Source of the DNA: JAEUKQ01 sp044227605
GTDB lineage: Bacteria > Pseudomonadota > Alphaproteobacteria > JAEUKQ01
Reading direction: 5' to 3'
Assembly (NCBI GenBank): GCA_044227605.1
Contig: JBGAWJ010000008.1
Location: forward strand, 1 to 28,671
Length of the DNA stretch: 28,671 bases
The notes beneath the pieces are model-generated. The model was not told the origin of the DNA. It did not search any database and was given only the letters and a program-made list of their open reading frames with translations. Shown here piece after piece: positions 1 to 6,042 of the stretch. Numbering within the stretch: the stretch's first letter is position 1; each line of letters starts with the position of its first letter. The position numbers and the translations under genes are program-made.

Positions 1-339
1 ATAAATTAAACCTGATGGGTTAGGAATGTGAAAGACTTCGCAATGTAAGGAAGGATTAGAATAGCCAGCTAAAATATTGTTAATTATATCCTGGCTATAC
101 TGGCTAAGATTAGCAGGCATGTTTGGAGCACATTCCATTTTACCGTTTATTTCGGTTAAACCAATTATTATATGACCTCCTCCAGTGTTAGCAACTGCCA
201 GTACAGCCTTTACAAGTATTTCTTTATGATGCTGATTGTTCTGGAGATCAAGCCATCCCTTAATCTCCGTATTTTTAGATTCTTTGGGATATATTAATAA
301 GCTCTTTAAACGATCAATAGTATGAAAAGAATTCTCCAT
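1..339 (-). CDS. AlbA_2 (Schlafen-type) domain protein, 5' part only
   Basis: The frame is open from an ATG at 339 to the left edge (113 codons, no stop), so the C-terminal part lies outside the window. The N-terminal half reads as an AlbA_2/divergent AAA-4 domain: an E..WLDLQNN segment, then VKAVLAVANTGGGHIIIGLTE, the typical 'K.i.AfaNt.GG.i.iGv.e' signature, followed by a segment ending in IPNPSG. An AAGG Shine-Dalgarno lies 6 nt before the ATG. Proteins with this domain are usually putative transcriptional regulators or nucleic-acid-binding proteins, some linked to mobile or defence loci. Which of these applies cannot be told from the fragment. Family call fairly confident; function unknown. 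Confidence 0.72.
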   Translation of the reverse strand, partial: MENSFHTIDRLKSLLIYPKESKNTEIKGWLDLQNNQHHKEILVKAVLAVANTGGGHIIIGLTEINGKMECAPNMPANLSQYSQDIINNILAGYSNPSLHCEVFHIPNPSGLIY

Positions 340-367
340 GAAAAGCCTTATCTAATCTCATTAGAAT

Positions 368-395
368 ATTATAAAAAATTATTTTCTAAAAACAA
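368..395 (-). promoter_or_regulatory. Candidate promoter of the AlbA_2-domain gene
   Basis: On the minus strand there is a perfect TATAAT (368-373) with TTGTTT (390-395) 16 nt upstream, about 30 nt before the ATG at 339. The surrounding 340-603 spacer is very AT-rich, so chance matches are likely. I see no other gene in that spacer. Confidence 0.35.
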
Positions 396-612
396 ATAGC
401 TTGATGTAAAAACCCTGGAGTCAAGCTAGATTCAAATCGGATTTTATAATAAATAACTGTAAAATTGGTAAAAGACAAATCCCTAAATTATTTATTACTA
501 AAATCAAGCAACCCACCTAAATCTAAAAAAACAAAAATTATTTTTTGAAAATAACTGATTTTAAGTAAAAATCATCAAATCAGAGAATATGTAATTTAGA
601 TGTTTGCTAGTT

Positions 613-630
613 TATGGGTTTCAACCCATA
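613..630 (+). repeat. Inverted repeat just upstream of the Nudix-like gene
   Basis: TATGGGTT-tc-AACCCATA forms an 8-bp perfect hairpin ending 2-3 nt before the AAGG that could serve the ATG at 646. It could influence ribosome access or be an operator. No T-tract follows, so it is not a terminator. Confidence 0.35.
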
Positions 631-645
631 AAAAGGCAAAGTTTT

Positions 646-1071
646 ATGACGAAATCCAAAAGAAGACCCATAACCCATATATTCGGCCGACGCATCCAAC
701 GGATGATCATGCGTGCCTGCTTAGTTGCCCAAAAAGATAGTTCTTTATTATTAATTAAGTCTCGCACTCAACCTCTGTGGTATTTTCCCAGTACTAAAAT
801 TAGAAAAGATGAAGTGCCCGAACAAGTTCTATATAAAATGCTTAAAGAAGGATTAGGCCTTTCCATGCCCATTACCTCCTTAGGATACCTGACGACCATC
901 ATTGATCCATTTTATGAGGGACGGTATAAAGTCATGCTAATCTGCTTTAGCATAGATATTCCAGAATCATGGCATTCCTATACTAAAATTGCAGAATTGG
1001 CTTGGATCAATAAAGACCAATTAGAGCTGATGGCACCATCTGTACAAAGTTTAATAGAGAAGGTATTCTAA
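646..1071 (+). CDS. Nudix-fold protein with an eroded catalytic box
   Basis: This 141-residue protein (start ATG 646, with AAGG 9 nt upstream) is a close paralogue of the intact Nudix hydrolase at 5280. By hand, about 62 of 121 aligned positions are identical from MIMRACLVAQKD to the end. The fold-defining parts are kept (LLLIKSR, LWYFP, PITSLGYLTTII, VMLICFSIDIP, AELAWI, ELMAP). In the Nudix box the paralogue has GGKIEHGE...RELEEELGI; here it reads STKIRKDE...KMLKEGLGL. The leading Gly, the Arg and two of the three metal-binding Glu of REUXEE are replaced (R->K, E->M, E->G). Hydrolysis is therefore doubtful. The paralogue starts at the residue matching ATG 703, so 703 is an alternative start, and a TTG at 604 would extend it. 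The protein may be an inactive regulator or a decaying copy. Confidence 0.72.
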   Translation: MTKSKRRPITHIFGRRIQRMIMRACLVAQKDSSLLLIKSRTQPLWYFPSTKIRKDEVPEQVLYKMLKEGLGLSMPITSLGYLTTIIDPFYEGRYKVMLICFSIDIPESWHSYTKIAELAWINKDQLELMAPSVQSLIEKVF

Positions 1072-1074
1072 TGA

Positions 1075-1194
1075 AGTGAAGCAAAGCGCGACCGTTTTAT
1101 GAAAGATTACGAAATCATCGCACTGGCCAAAGCCCTTAATAAACATCCCCTATGGCTGTTGTTCGGCGACCAAATTCCCCCTGAATTTCAATAA
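1075..1194 (+). pseudogene. Remnant of an XRE-type HTH regulator, C-terminal end
   Basis: Directly after the Nudix-like gene a short frame without a proper 5' part encodes DYEIIALAKALNKHPLWLL followed by FGD and a stop. This matches the last helix and tail of many cro/cI-like regulators (pattern 'd.E..alAkaL.v...WLl'). A stop codon at 1072-1074 closes the frame upstream, and no HTH motif precedes it. The nearest ATG (1099) would give only 31 residues with no clear ribosome-binding site. I read it as a truncated remnant rather than a small gene. Confidence 0.42.
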
Positions 1195-1291
1195 TTTAAT
1201 GCCTCGGCTAGGATGATTTTGAAAGCGGTTGTTATCTGTATATAAATCTTTGGCTTACCTCTGTCTGTTGTTTTCATGCTGATAAAGAAGG

Positions 1292-1320
1292 TTTTCAATC
1301 GTTTATTGATCACATATAAT
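1292..1320 (+). promoter_or_regulatory. Candidate promoter of the SRPBCC-MOSC gene pair
   Basis: TTTTCA (1292-1297), a 17-nt spacer and a perfect TATAAT (1315-1320) lie 55 nt before the SRPBCC start. An AGGGAAG ribosome site (1364-1370) follows. Spacing and the -10 are good; the -35 matches 4 of 6. Confidence 0.5.
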
Positions 1321-1374
1321 AGCTGAAGACACAATCGCGATGAACAAGAACACTATCACGAATAGGGAAGAAAT

Positions 1375-1911
1375 ATGATGGATAAGACCCATAAAAAAAT
1401 GAATGAAACCTCAAAAGCTGCCAAAGCAAGTAAATTGCAAACCCTTACCCTCAGTCGTATTGTCAATGCTTCGCGCGATAAAGTATTCAAGGCCTGGACT
1501 GAACCCAACCAGATCATGCGCTGGTGGCGGCCAAAAGGCTTTACCTGCCCCAGCTGTAAAGTTGATTTGCGGGTGGGTGGAACTTTTCTTTATTGCATGC
1601 GCTCACCTGAGGGTAAAGATTTCTGGGGGAGGGGGATATACCAGGAAATTGTATCCGGGCAAAAGCTGGTTTATATGGATAGTTTTGCGGATGAAAAGGG
1701 CAATCAAATTTCCCCAAGCACCCATGGCTTAAGTGCCGAATGGCCAGCCGAATCACGAATTACCGTGACCTTTGCGGATGAAAACAATAAAACGAAGGTA
1801 ACCTTACAGCATGCTGATCTACCCGATAGTGCCGAGAGTGAGATGTGCAAAACGGGCTGGAGTGAAATGCTAGACCAATTAGTTGAAAATTTCTCAAAAT
1901 CTTCCAGGTAG
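1375..1911 (+). CDS. SRPBCC / AHSA1-like (START-fold) protein
   Basis: The 178-residue protein has the Activator of Hsp90 ATPase homologue 1-like fold signature: SRIVNASRDKVFKAWTEPNQ, then MRWWRPKGFTCP, VDLRVGGTF, and a C-terminal helix GWSEMLDQLVENF. These single-domain cytosolic proteins form a helix-grip pocket for hydrophobic ligands, and the ligand here cannot be deduced. The extra 20 N-terminal residues are Lys/Thr/Ala-rich and look disordered. Two ATGs lie in tandem (1375 and 1378); AGGGAAG stands 4 and 7 nt before them, so 1378 is equally plausible. The MOSC gene begins 7 nt after the stop, so both are probably co-transcribed. Frames on the opposite strand are shadows. Confidence 0.85.
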   Translation: MMDKTHKKMNETSKAAKASKLQTLTLSRIVNASRDKVFKAWTEPNQIMRWWRPKGFTCPSCKVDLRVGGTFLYCMRSPEGKDFWGRGIYQEIVSGQKLVYMDSFADEKGNQISPSTHGLSAEWPAESRITVTFADENNKTKVTLQHADLPDSAESEMCKTGWSEMLDQLVENFSKSSR

Positions 1912-1918
1912 TCCTTCA

Positions 1919-2759
1919 ATGCCTTTTATCTCAAAAATCATCATATATCCCTTTAAATCCCTTCCGGGAATTGAAGTATCTGCCGCTCGGTTCACTGCGG
2001 CGGGCAGCTTGCAAGGTGACCGGGAATTTGCGTTCGAATCACCGGATGGCCGAGTGGTCAATGCCAAACGCCTAGCTGAAATTCACAAAATCCGGGCTGA
2101 ATATAATTTGCCCAAGCGCACCATCACGCTATGGTCTGAAGCAACACCCAGAAAAGAAACTTTCACTTTTGATCACCAGCGTGAGGCATTAAGCGCCTGG
2201 GTTGCCAAACAGCTTGATATTCCAGGCCTTCGTCTCAAACAAAATTCTGTCATTGGTTTTCCTGATGATATAAAATCACCTGGGCCAACGATTGTGGCAA
2301 AAGCCACACTTGAGGCTGCTGGCCGGTATTTTGACCCACTGATTAATGGAGAAGAAATGGGTTTGCGGATGCGTCCGAATGTTATCGTTGAAGGGGTTGA
2401 TGCTTACTGGGAAGATACACTTTATGGTCAAGAAGGAATAGGGGGCCTGTTAACTTTAGGTCAGGCGGATGTGGTGGTCACGGTGCCATGCCAGCGCTGT
2501 GTTGTGCCAACCCGCAATCCCCAAACAGGTGTCGCTACACCAGAATTTATGCCAAGATTCATGGAAGAACGACGTAGGACTTTACCTAGGGCACTACAAA
2601 AAGATCCGCGTTTTGAAAAAAATTCCTATCGGTTAACCGTGAATGTTTTGNNNNNNNNNNAAGGTGGGTGACGGGGTGAAAATCGGCGCTGAAATGAAAT
2701 TGGGTGATTTTCATGGAAAAACCTCAACTGCCTTAAAAAGCCTGGGTTCTTCTATTTAG
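1919..2759 (+). CDS. MOSC-domain protein (YcbX/mARC-like), interrupted by assembly gap
   Basis: The protein starts MPFISKIIIYPFKSLPGIEV, typical of the MOSC N-terminal beta-barrel domain (IYPVKSL.G), followed by a MOSC domain with RMRPNVIVEG and VPCQRCVVPTRNPQTG, whose PC.RC cysteine is the presumed molybdenum cofactor or sulfur ligand. Such proteins handle Moco-dependent reduction of N-hydroxylated compounds or sulfur transfer; the precise substrate is unknown. The reading frame enters ten Ns at 2651 and resumes after it as KVGDGVKIGAEMKLGDFHG, the usual C-terminal strand, ending at TAG 2757-2759. The two halves are out of frame only if the gap is literally ten bases; the Ns are probably a placeholder. 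The gene follows the SRPBCC gene by 7 nt in the same transcript. Confidence 0.82.
2651..2660. other. Assembly gap (ten Ns)
   Basis: Ten consecutive Ns fall inside the MOSC gene. Upstream coding is in frame with position 2648 and downstream coding resumes in frame with 2661. A true gap of 3n+2 bases, such as 8 or 11, would restore a single uninterrupted protein. Confidence 0.98.
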
Positions 2760-2835
2760 TTAAAATTTCCTTTGTCACATTTGCATAGAGGCCCATTTTT
2801 AGCTCTCATTGTGCGGATGTTTCCTCGATTCATAC

Positions 2836-2864
2836 TTGTGCTGCACTGCAAAAAACCGTATAAC
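2836..2864 (+). promoter_or_regulatory. Candidate promoter of the acyl-CoA thioesterase gene
   Basis: TTGTGC (2836-2841), 17-nt spacer, TATAAC (2859-2864; 5 of 6). It lies 35 nt before the chosen ATG at 2900, which leaves room for the GGAGG at 2890-2894. Confidence 0.42.
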
Positions 2865-2899
2865 AATGGTATGGCAAACACCAGCGGATGGAGGATAAC

Positions 2900-3628
2900 A
2901 TGCAACCCGTACGTCTTATTGATTTGGTTTTTCCGGGCGATACCAACCACCACGGCACTTTATTCGGGGGCATTGGGCTTGCGAACATGGACAAAATTGC
3001 CTTCATCGCTGCTACCCAACATGGGCGGGTGAAGTTTGTTACAGCTTCAGCCGAGCGTATTGATTTTCGCGCTGCGGCCAATGTTGGCGAAATTATCGAA
3101 TTTACCGGCCAGGTCATACGGGTGGGGAAAAGGTCATTAAGTGTTGAGGTTTCGATGATGGCGGAGATTTTATTGACTGGCGAACAGCGATTATGTACGC
3201 GCGGCGTTTTTAATATGGTTGCCGTGGGGGTTGCCGATGGTTATCAGTTACCGCCCTTGCCTAAAACAAAACCAACCAGTAATTCTCAGGAAGTTCGGAT
3301 GGTTGAAATGGTTTTTCCAAACCGCACCAGCCATCATGGAAATTTATTAGGAGGGCAAGCATTAGCTGCCATGACCAAAGCTGCTTTTATTACGGCCACC
3401 CGCCAGCGCCGACAGGCAGTTGTATTAGGTTCAACGAAAGATGTGGATTTTCAGAGGCAGGTTCCAAGCGGGGCAATTATGGATTTATCCAGTAAAATCG
3501 TTGACGTTACGGAACGTTCCACAACGGTGGCGGTCACGTTAATAGCCGAGAATTTATTCAGCGGCGAAAGATATATAGCAGGGGCGGGTCATTTCGTTAT
3601 GGTTTCACCGCGAATAACAAAAGAATAA
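2900..3628 (+). CDS. Acyl-CoA thioesterase, tandem hotdog domains
   Basis: The 242-residue protein holds two hotdog domains of the YciA/BACH (ACOT7) type. Domain 1 (about residues 1-110) has the signature VFPGDTNHHGTLFGG; domain 2 (about 130-240) repeats it as VFPNRTSHHGNLLGG. The Asn/Asp-His-His-Gly segment carries the catalytic acidic or polar residues in this family. It would hydrolyse acyl-CoA to fatty acid and CoA in the cytosol. The start at 2900 is preferred because GGAGG sits 5 nt before it; the upstream in-frame ATG at 2888 lies against that Shine-Dalgarno. The gene stands alone and converges with selO. A duplicated hotdog in one chain is usual for eukaryotic BACH and some bacterial homologues. 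Confidence 0.88.
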   Translation: MQPVRLIDLVFPGDTNHHGTLFGGIGLANMDKIAFIAATQHGRVKFVTASAERIDFRAAANVGEIIEFTGQVIRVGKRSLSVEVSMMAEILLTGEQRLCTRGVFNMVAVGVADGYQLPPLPKTKPTSNSQEVRMVEMVFPNRTSHHGNLLGGQALAAMTKAAFITATRQRRQAVVLGSTKDVDFQRQVPSGAIMDLSSKIVDVTERSTTVAVTLIAENLFSGERYIAGAGHFVMVSPRITKE

Positions 3629-3646
3629 TTGATCACTTGATCCAAT

Positions 3647-3661
3647 ATCCCGCGCGGGGAT
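3647..3661. repeat. GC-rich palindrome between convergent genes
   Basis: ATCCCGCGCGGGGAT lies between the stops of the thioesterase and selO. The core CCCGCGCGGG is self-complementary, flanked by ATC/GAT. No T-run follows on either strand, so a classical terminator is not shown, but it may be a hairpin at the mRNA 3' ends. Confidence 0.3.
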
Positions 3662-3721
3662 CACGTTGGCAAAGAAAGTTCTTGAGGAGTTGATTCATTG
3701 AATGGAAATAACCGACGTACG

Positions 3722-5164
3722 TTACGATGAACACGACACACATAAATCGCGCATTTCTTGGGGCGCTTCCTGGGCAAATCTTTCCATTCCTGCATGCTCG
3801 GCATACGGGTTTTTGAATATTTTCATCAGGTTATCAATCACGGTATAATCCTGATGGTCTTCGGCGGCGCGAATGGCGGTTTCCGCCACCCAATTCCTTA
3901 AGATATATTTGGGGTTGATTTTTTTCATTCTAGCTTGATAACCCGGCGCTTCCTGCCGCATGCGGTTGAAATATAAACTTAACCAATCTTGAACCGCTGC
4001 CTGATCCTGAAACAAGGCCTTAAAATCCGTATTATCCTGACCCGCAACTACCCCACTTAATGCACGAAAAGCCTTGGTATAATCCGCTTTGTGTTTGGCC
4101 ATCAAATCGAGAAGTTTTATCCAAATTTCCTGGTCATGGGCATCGGGTTTGGCTATCCCCAATTTAGCCGTCATCAATTCCTGATAGAACGAATGATACT
4201 CGGTGGGGAAGGTGGCTAAAATATCCCGCGCCATTTGCTCGGGGATCAGCGATTGCAATACATAACCCAGCACCTGTAAATTCCAGTAAGCAACCGCTGG
4301 TTGTTGGTCAAAAGCATAACGCCCGGCCGGATCAGAATGGTTGCAGATAAAACCTGGATCATATTGCTCCATAAAACCGAACGGCCCATAATCAATGGTT
4401 AAGCCAAGGATCGACATATTATCGGTATTCATGACGCCGTGGGCAAAGCCCACCGCCTGCCACTCTGCCATCAACCGCGCCGTGCGTTTAACAATTTCGG
4501 CAAACCAGTCTTGATAGGATAATCCATTAAAATACAGTTGGATAACGTGGTCAGCCAACAGTTTGATCAGGTCGGGTCGCTGGTGCGAGAAGAAATGTTC
4601 AAAATGGCCAAAGCGGATATGCGATAGCGACAGCCGGGTTAAAATCGCACCGGGTTCCCATTTTTCCCGCGCCACTTGCTCACCCGTGCCAATGACGCAA
4701 AGTGAGCGGGTGGTAGGAATGCCCAGGCCATGCATAGCCTCACCACATAAATACTCGCGGATGCAGGAACGCAATACTGCCCGACCATCACCCATGCGCG
4801 AATAAGGGGTTTGACCTGATCCCTTCAGCTGCATATCCCATAATTGGTTATTTTTTCCCCGCACTTGACCCAGGAGTAAGGCGCGCCCATCCCCCAATTG
4901 CCCCGCCCACACGCCGAACTGATGGCCAGAATAAACCATCGCTATGGGCTTGGAACCCAACAAATTGTTGTTGCCGGCAAAATAAGCAGGAAAATCAGAA
5001 TCCTGTGTCGATTGGGGATCAAGGCCAATTTCTTCGGCCATATCTTGATTCAAGTGGATGAGGAAAGGGGATTTTGCAAACCCCTCTGCTGCCATTGATG
5101 TATAAAAATCAGTGGGCAAAGTTGCAAAGCGATTGTCAAAAATTAATCCATAATTTATAGCCAT
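3722..5164 (-). CDS. selO: Protein adenylyltransferase SelO (YdiU/UPF0061)
   Basis: The 480-residue pseudokinase-fold protein transfers AMP from ATP to Ser/Thr/Tyr of target proteins, a role known in redox and stress responses. Seen in order: DNRFATLP near the start, MVYSGHQFGVWAGQLGDGRA, QLKGSGQTPYSRMGDGRAVL (nucleotide-binding lysine and glycine-rich part), VIGTGEQVAREK, HGVMNTDNMS (catalytic Asp/Asn) and DYGPFGF (metal-binding DFG-like). The C-terminus CVSCSS keeps a CxxC; its second Cys is third from the end, the position that carries selenocysteine in vertebrate SelO. The N-terminal residues align with the family, so ATG 5164 is right, yet no Shine-Dalgarno precedes it. A near-consensus promoter places the transcript start at or next to the ATG. 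Confidence 0.96.
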   Translation of the reverse strand: MAINYGLIFDNRFATLPTDFYTSMAAEGFAKSPFLIHLNQDMAEEIGLDPQSTQDSDFPAYFAGNNNLLGSKPIAMVYSGHQFGVWAGQLGDGRALLLGQVRGKNNQLWDMQLKGSGQTPYSRMGDGRAVLRSCIREYLCGEAMHGLGIPTTRSLCVIGTGEQVAREKWEPGAILTRLSLSHIRFGHFEHFFSHQRPDLIKLLADHVIQLYFNGLSYQDWFAEIVKRTARLMAEWQAVGFAHGVMNTDNMSILGLTIDYGPFGFMEQYDPGFICNHSDPAGRYAFDQQPAVAYWNLQVLGYVLQSLIPEQMARDILATFPTEYHSFYQELMTAKLGIAKPDAHDQEIWIKLLDLMAKHKADYTKAFRALSGVVAGQDNTDFKALFQDQAAVQDWLSLYFNRMRQEAPGYQARMKKINPKYILRNWVAETAIRAAEDHQDYTVIDNLMKIFKNPYAEHAGMERFAQEAPQEMRDLCVSCSS

Positions 5165-5170
5165 AAGCTT

Positions 5171-5198
5171 ATTATAGGCTAAATCCTTGCCTTTTCAA
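5171..5198 (-). promoter_or_regulatory. Strong promoter of selO, likely giving a leaderless mRNA
   Basis: On the minus strand TTGAAA (5193-5198, 5 of 6), a 16-nt spacer and a perfect TATAAT (5171-5176). Only six bases separate the -10 from the ATG at 5164, so transcription should begin at or within a base or two of the start codon. Confidence 0.65.
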
Positions 5199-5217
5199 GG
5201 GGGGTAGCACTTGCCAA

Positions 5218-5246
5218 TCGACAATCAAAATAAGGTTACTTAAAAT
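5218..5246 (+). promoter_or_regulatory. Promoter of the intact Nudix gene
   Basis: TCGACA (5218-5223), 17-nt spacer, TAAAAT (5241-5246): five of six matches in both boxes at optimal spacing, 34 nt before the Nudix ATG. It is back to back with the selO promoter. Confidence 0.6.
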
Positions 5247-5279
5247 ATCCGTATCTCATAAGATAAATTTGGGGGTGAT

Positions 5280-5648
5280 ATGATCCATTGCGCCTGTTTG
5301 CGGGCGGAAAAAGATAATAGCTTATTATTGGTCAGGGTTCGCAACCATAAGCTTTGGTATCTGCCTGGGGGGAAGATTGAACATGGGGAATCGCCCAAAC
5401 AAACGCTTTGCCGCGAACTTGAGGAAGAATTGGGCATAAATATTCCAATCGAATCCTTAAATTATGTTACAACCGTTATTGGCCCAAGCCATGATGGCAG
5501 AGATCAGGTGACACTGATCTGTTTTGCAGGTGATATCCCCAATTCCTTTAAACCTTCAGCTGAAATTAGTGAAGTTGCTTGGATTAAAAAAGATCGGCAC
5601 GAATTGATGGCCCCGGCTGTTCAATTATTGGTAGCAAGTAGGGGGTAA
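5280..5648 (+). CDS. Nudix hydrolase (MutT-like)
   Basis: This 122-residue single-domain protein has an intact Nudix box GGKIEHGESPKQTLCRELEE followed by ELGI, matching GX5EX7REUXEEXGU with all metal-binding glutamates. The preceding LWYLP and the DIP/EVAWI strands complete the fold. It should cleave a nucleoside diphosphate linked to another moiety, such as an oxidised dNTP or a dinucleotide, but the substrate cannot be named. The start has a weak GGGGGTG two to three bases upstream. A paralogue with a broken box lies at 646-1071. It is divergent from selO with promoters back to back, and is followed by a pseudogene on the other strand. Confidence 0.9.
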   Translation: MIHCACLRAEKDNSLLLVRVRNHKLWYLPGGKIEHGESPKQTLCRELEEELGINIPIESLNYVTTVIGPSHDGRDQVTLICFAGDIPNSFKPSAEISEVAWIKKDRHELMAPAVQLLVASRG

Positions 5649-5705
5649 AACAGCATATGAAATCAGTGGCGGCAGGTTGGGATTTGGTTTGTAGCCAATT
5701 CGGCA

Positions 5706-6006
5706 TTAGCCTGTTTTAACAAGGCAGTAAATGTAAGGGAAAGGGGTTTCCCTGCCAGCAAGCCTTTGCGGGAAACATCTGGCCTGATAGCCTGCATCTA
5801 CAGCCCTTTCCAGAAAATGTGCTGATTCGACTTGACCCTAGCAGCACTTGCCCATTTGTGGCCAAACCATTCCACAGGGCTTGCAATCCTTGGGTGCTGT
5901 ACAAAAAACGGTTGCTGTTTTAGGACAAAGCCTGTGGGTCATCACGGACAATTAATTCAACTAATTTAGCGCCGGATTTATCATTAAGGATGGTGCGCGT
6001 ATCCAG
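5706..6006 (-). pseudogene. Decayed spermidine-synthase-like methyltransferase, C-terminal part
   Basis: Reading the minus strand from 6006, one frame gives LDTRTILND...VRDDPQALS, an in-frame TAA (5920-5922), then NSNRF and LYSTQGLQALWNGLATNGQV. After a frame change near 5815-5845 it continues VESAHFLERAVDAGYQARCF to RETPFPYIYCLVKTG and a stop at 5706-5708. The order (D..PQAL..N..LYS..GL.a....L...G.v, then FleRa..AGy) is that of the C-terminal third of spermidine-synthase-like SAM-dependent proteins. The N-terminal two thirds are missing; slt's 3' end begins 37 bp away. At least one stop and one frameshift mark it as dead. The family call is by pattern memory only. Confidence 0.48.
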
Positions 6007-6042
6007 CGGGGGTCAATCGATGGCAATCGAGGTGCTCCAATC

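Noticed and set aside
3647..3661. A bidirectional terminator between the thioesterase and selO
   Set aside because: The palindrome is GC-rich but lacks a T-run on both strands, so it is listed only as a repeat.
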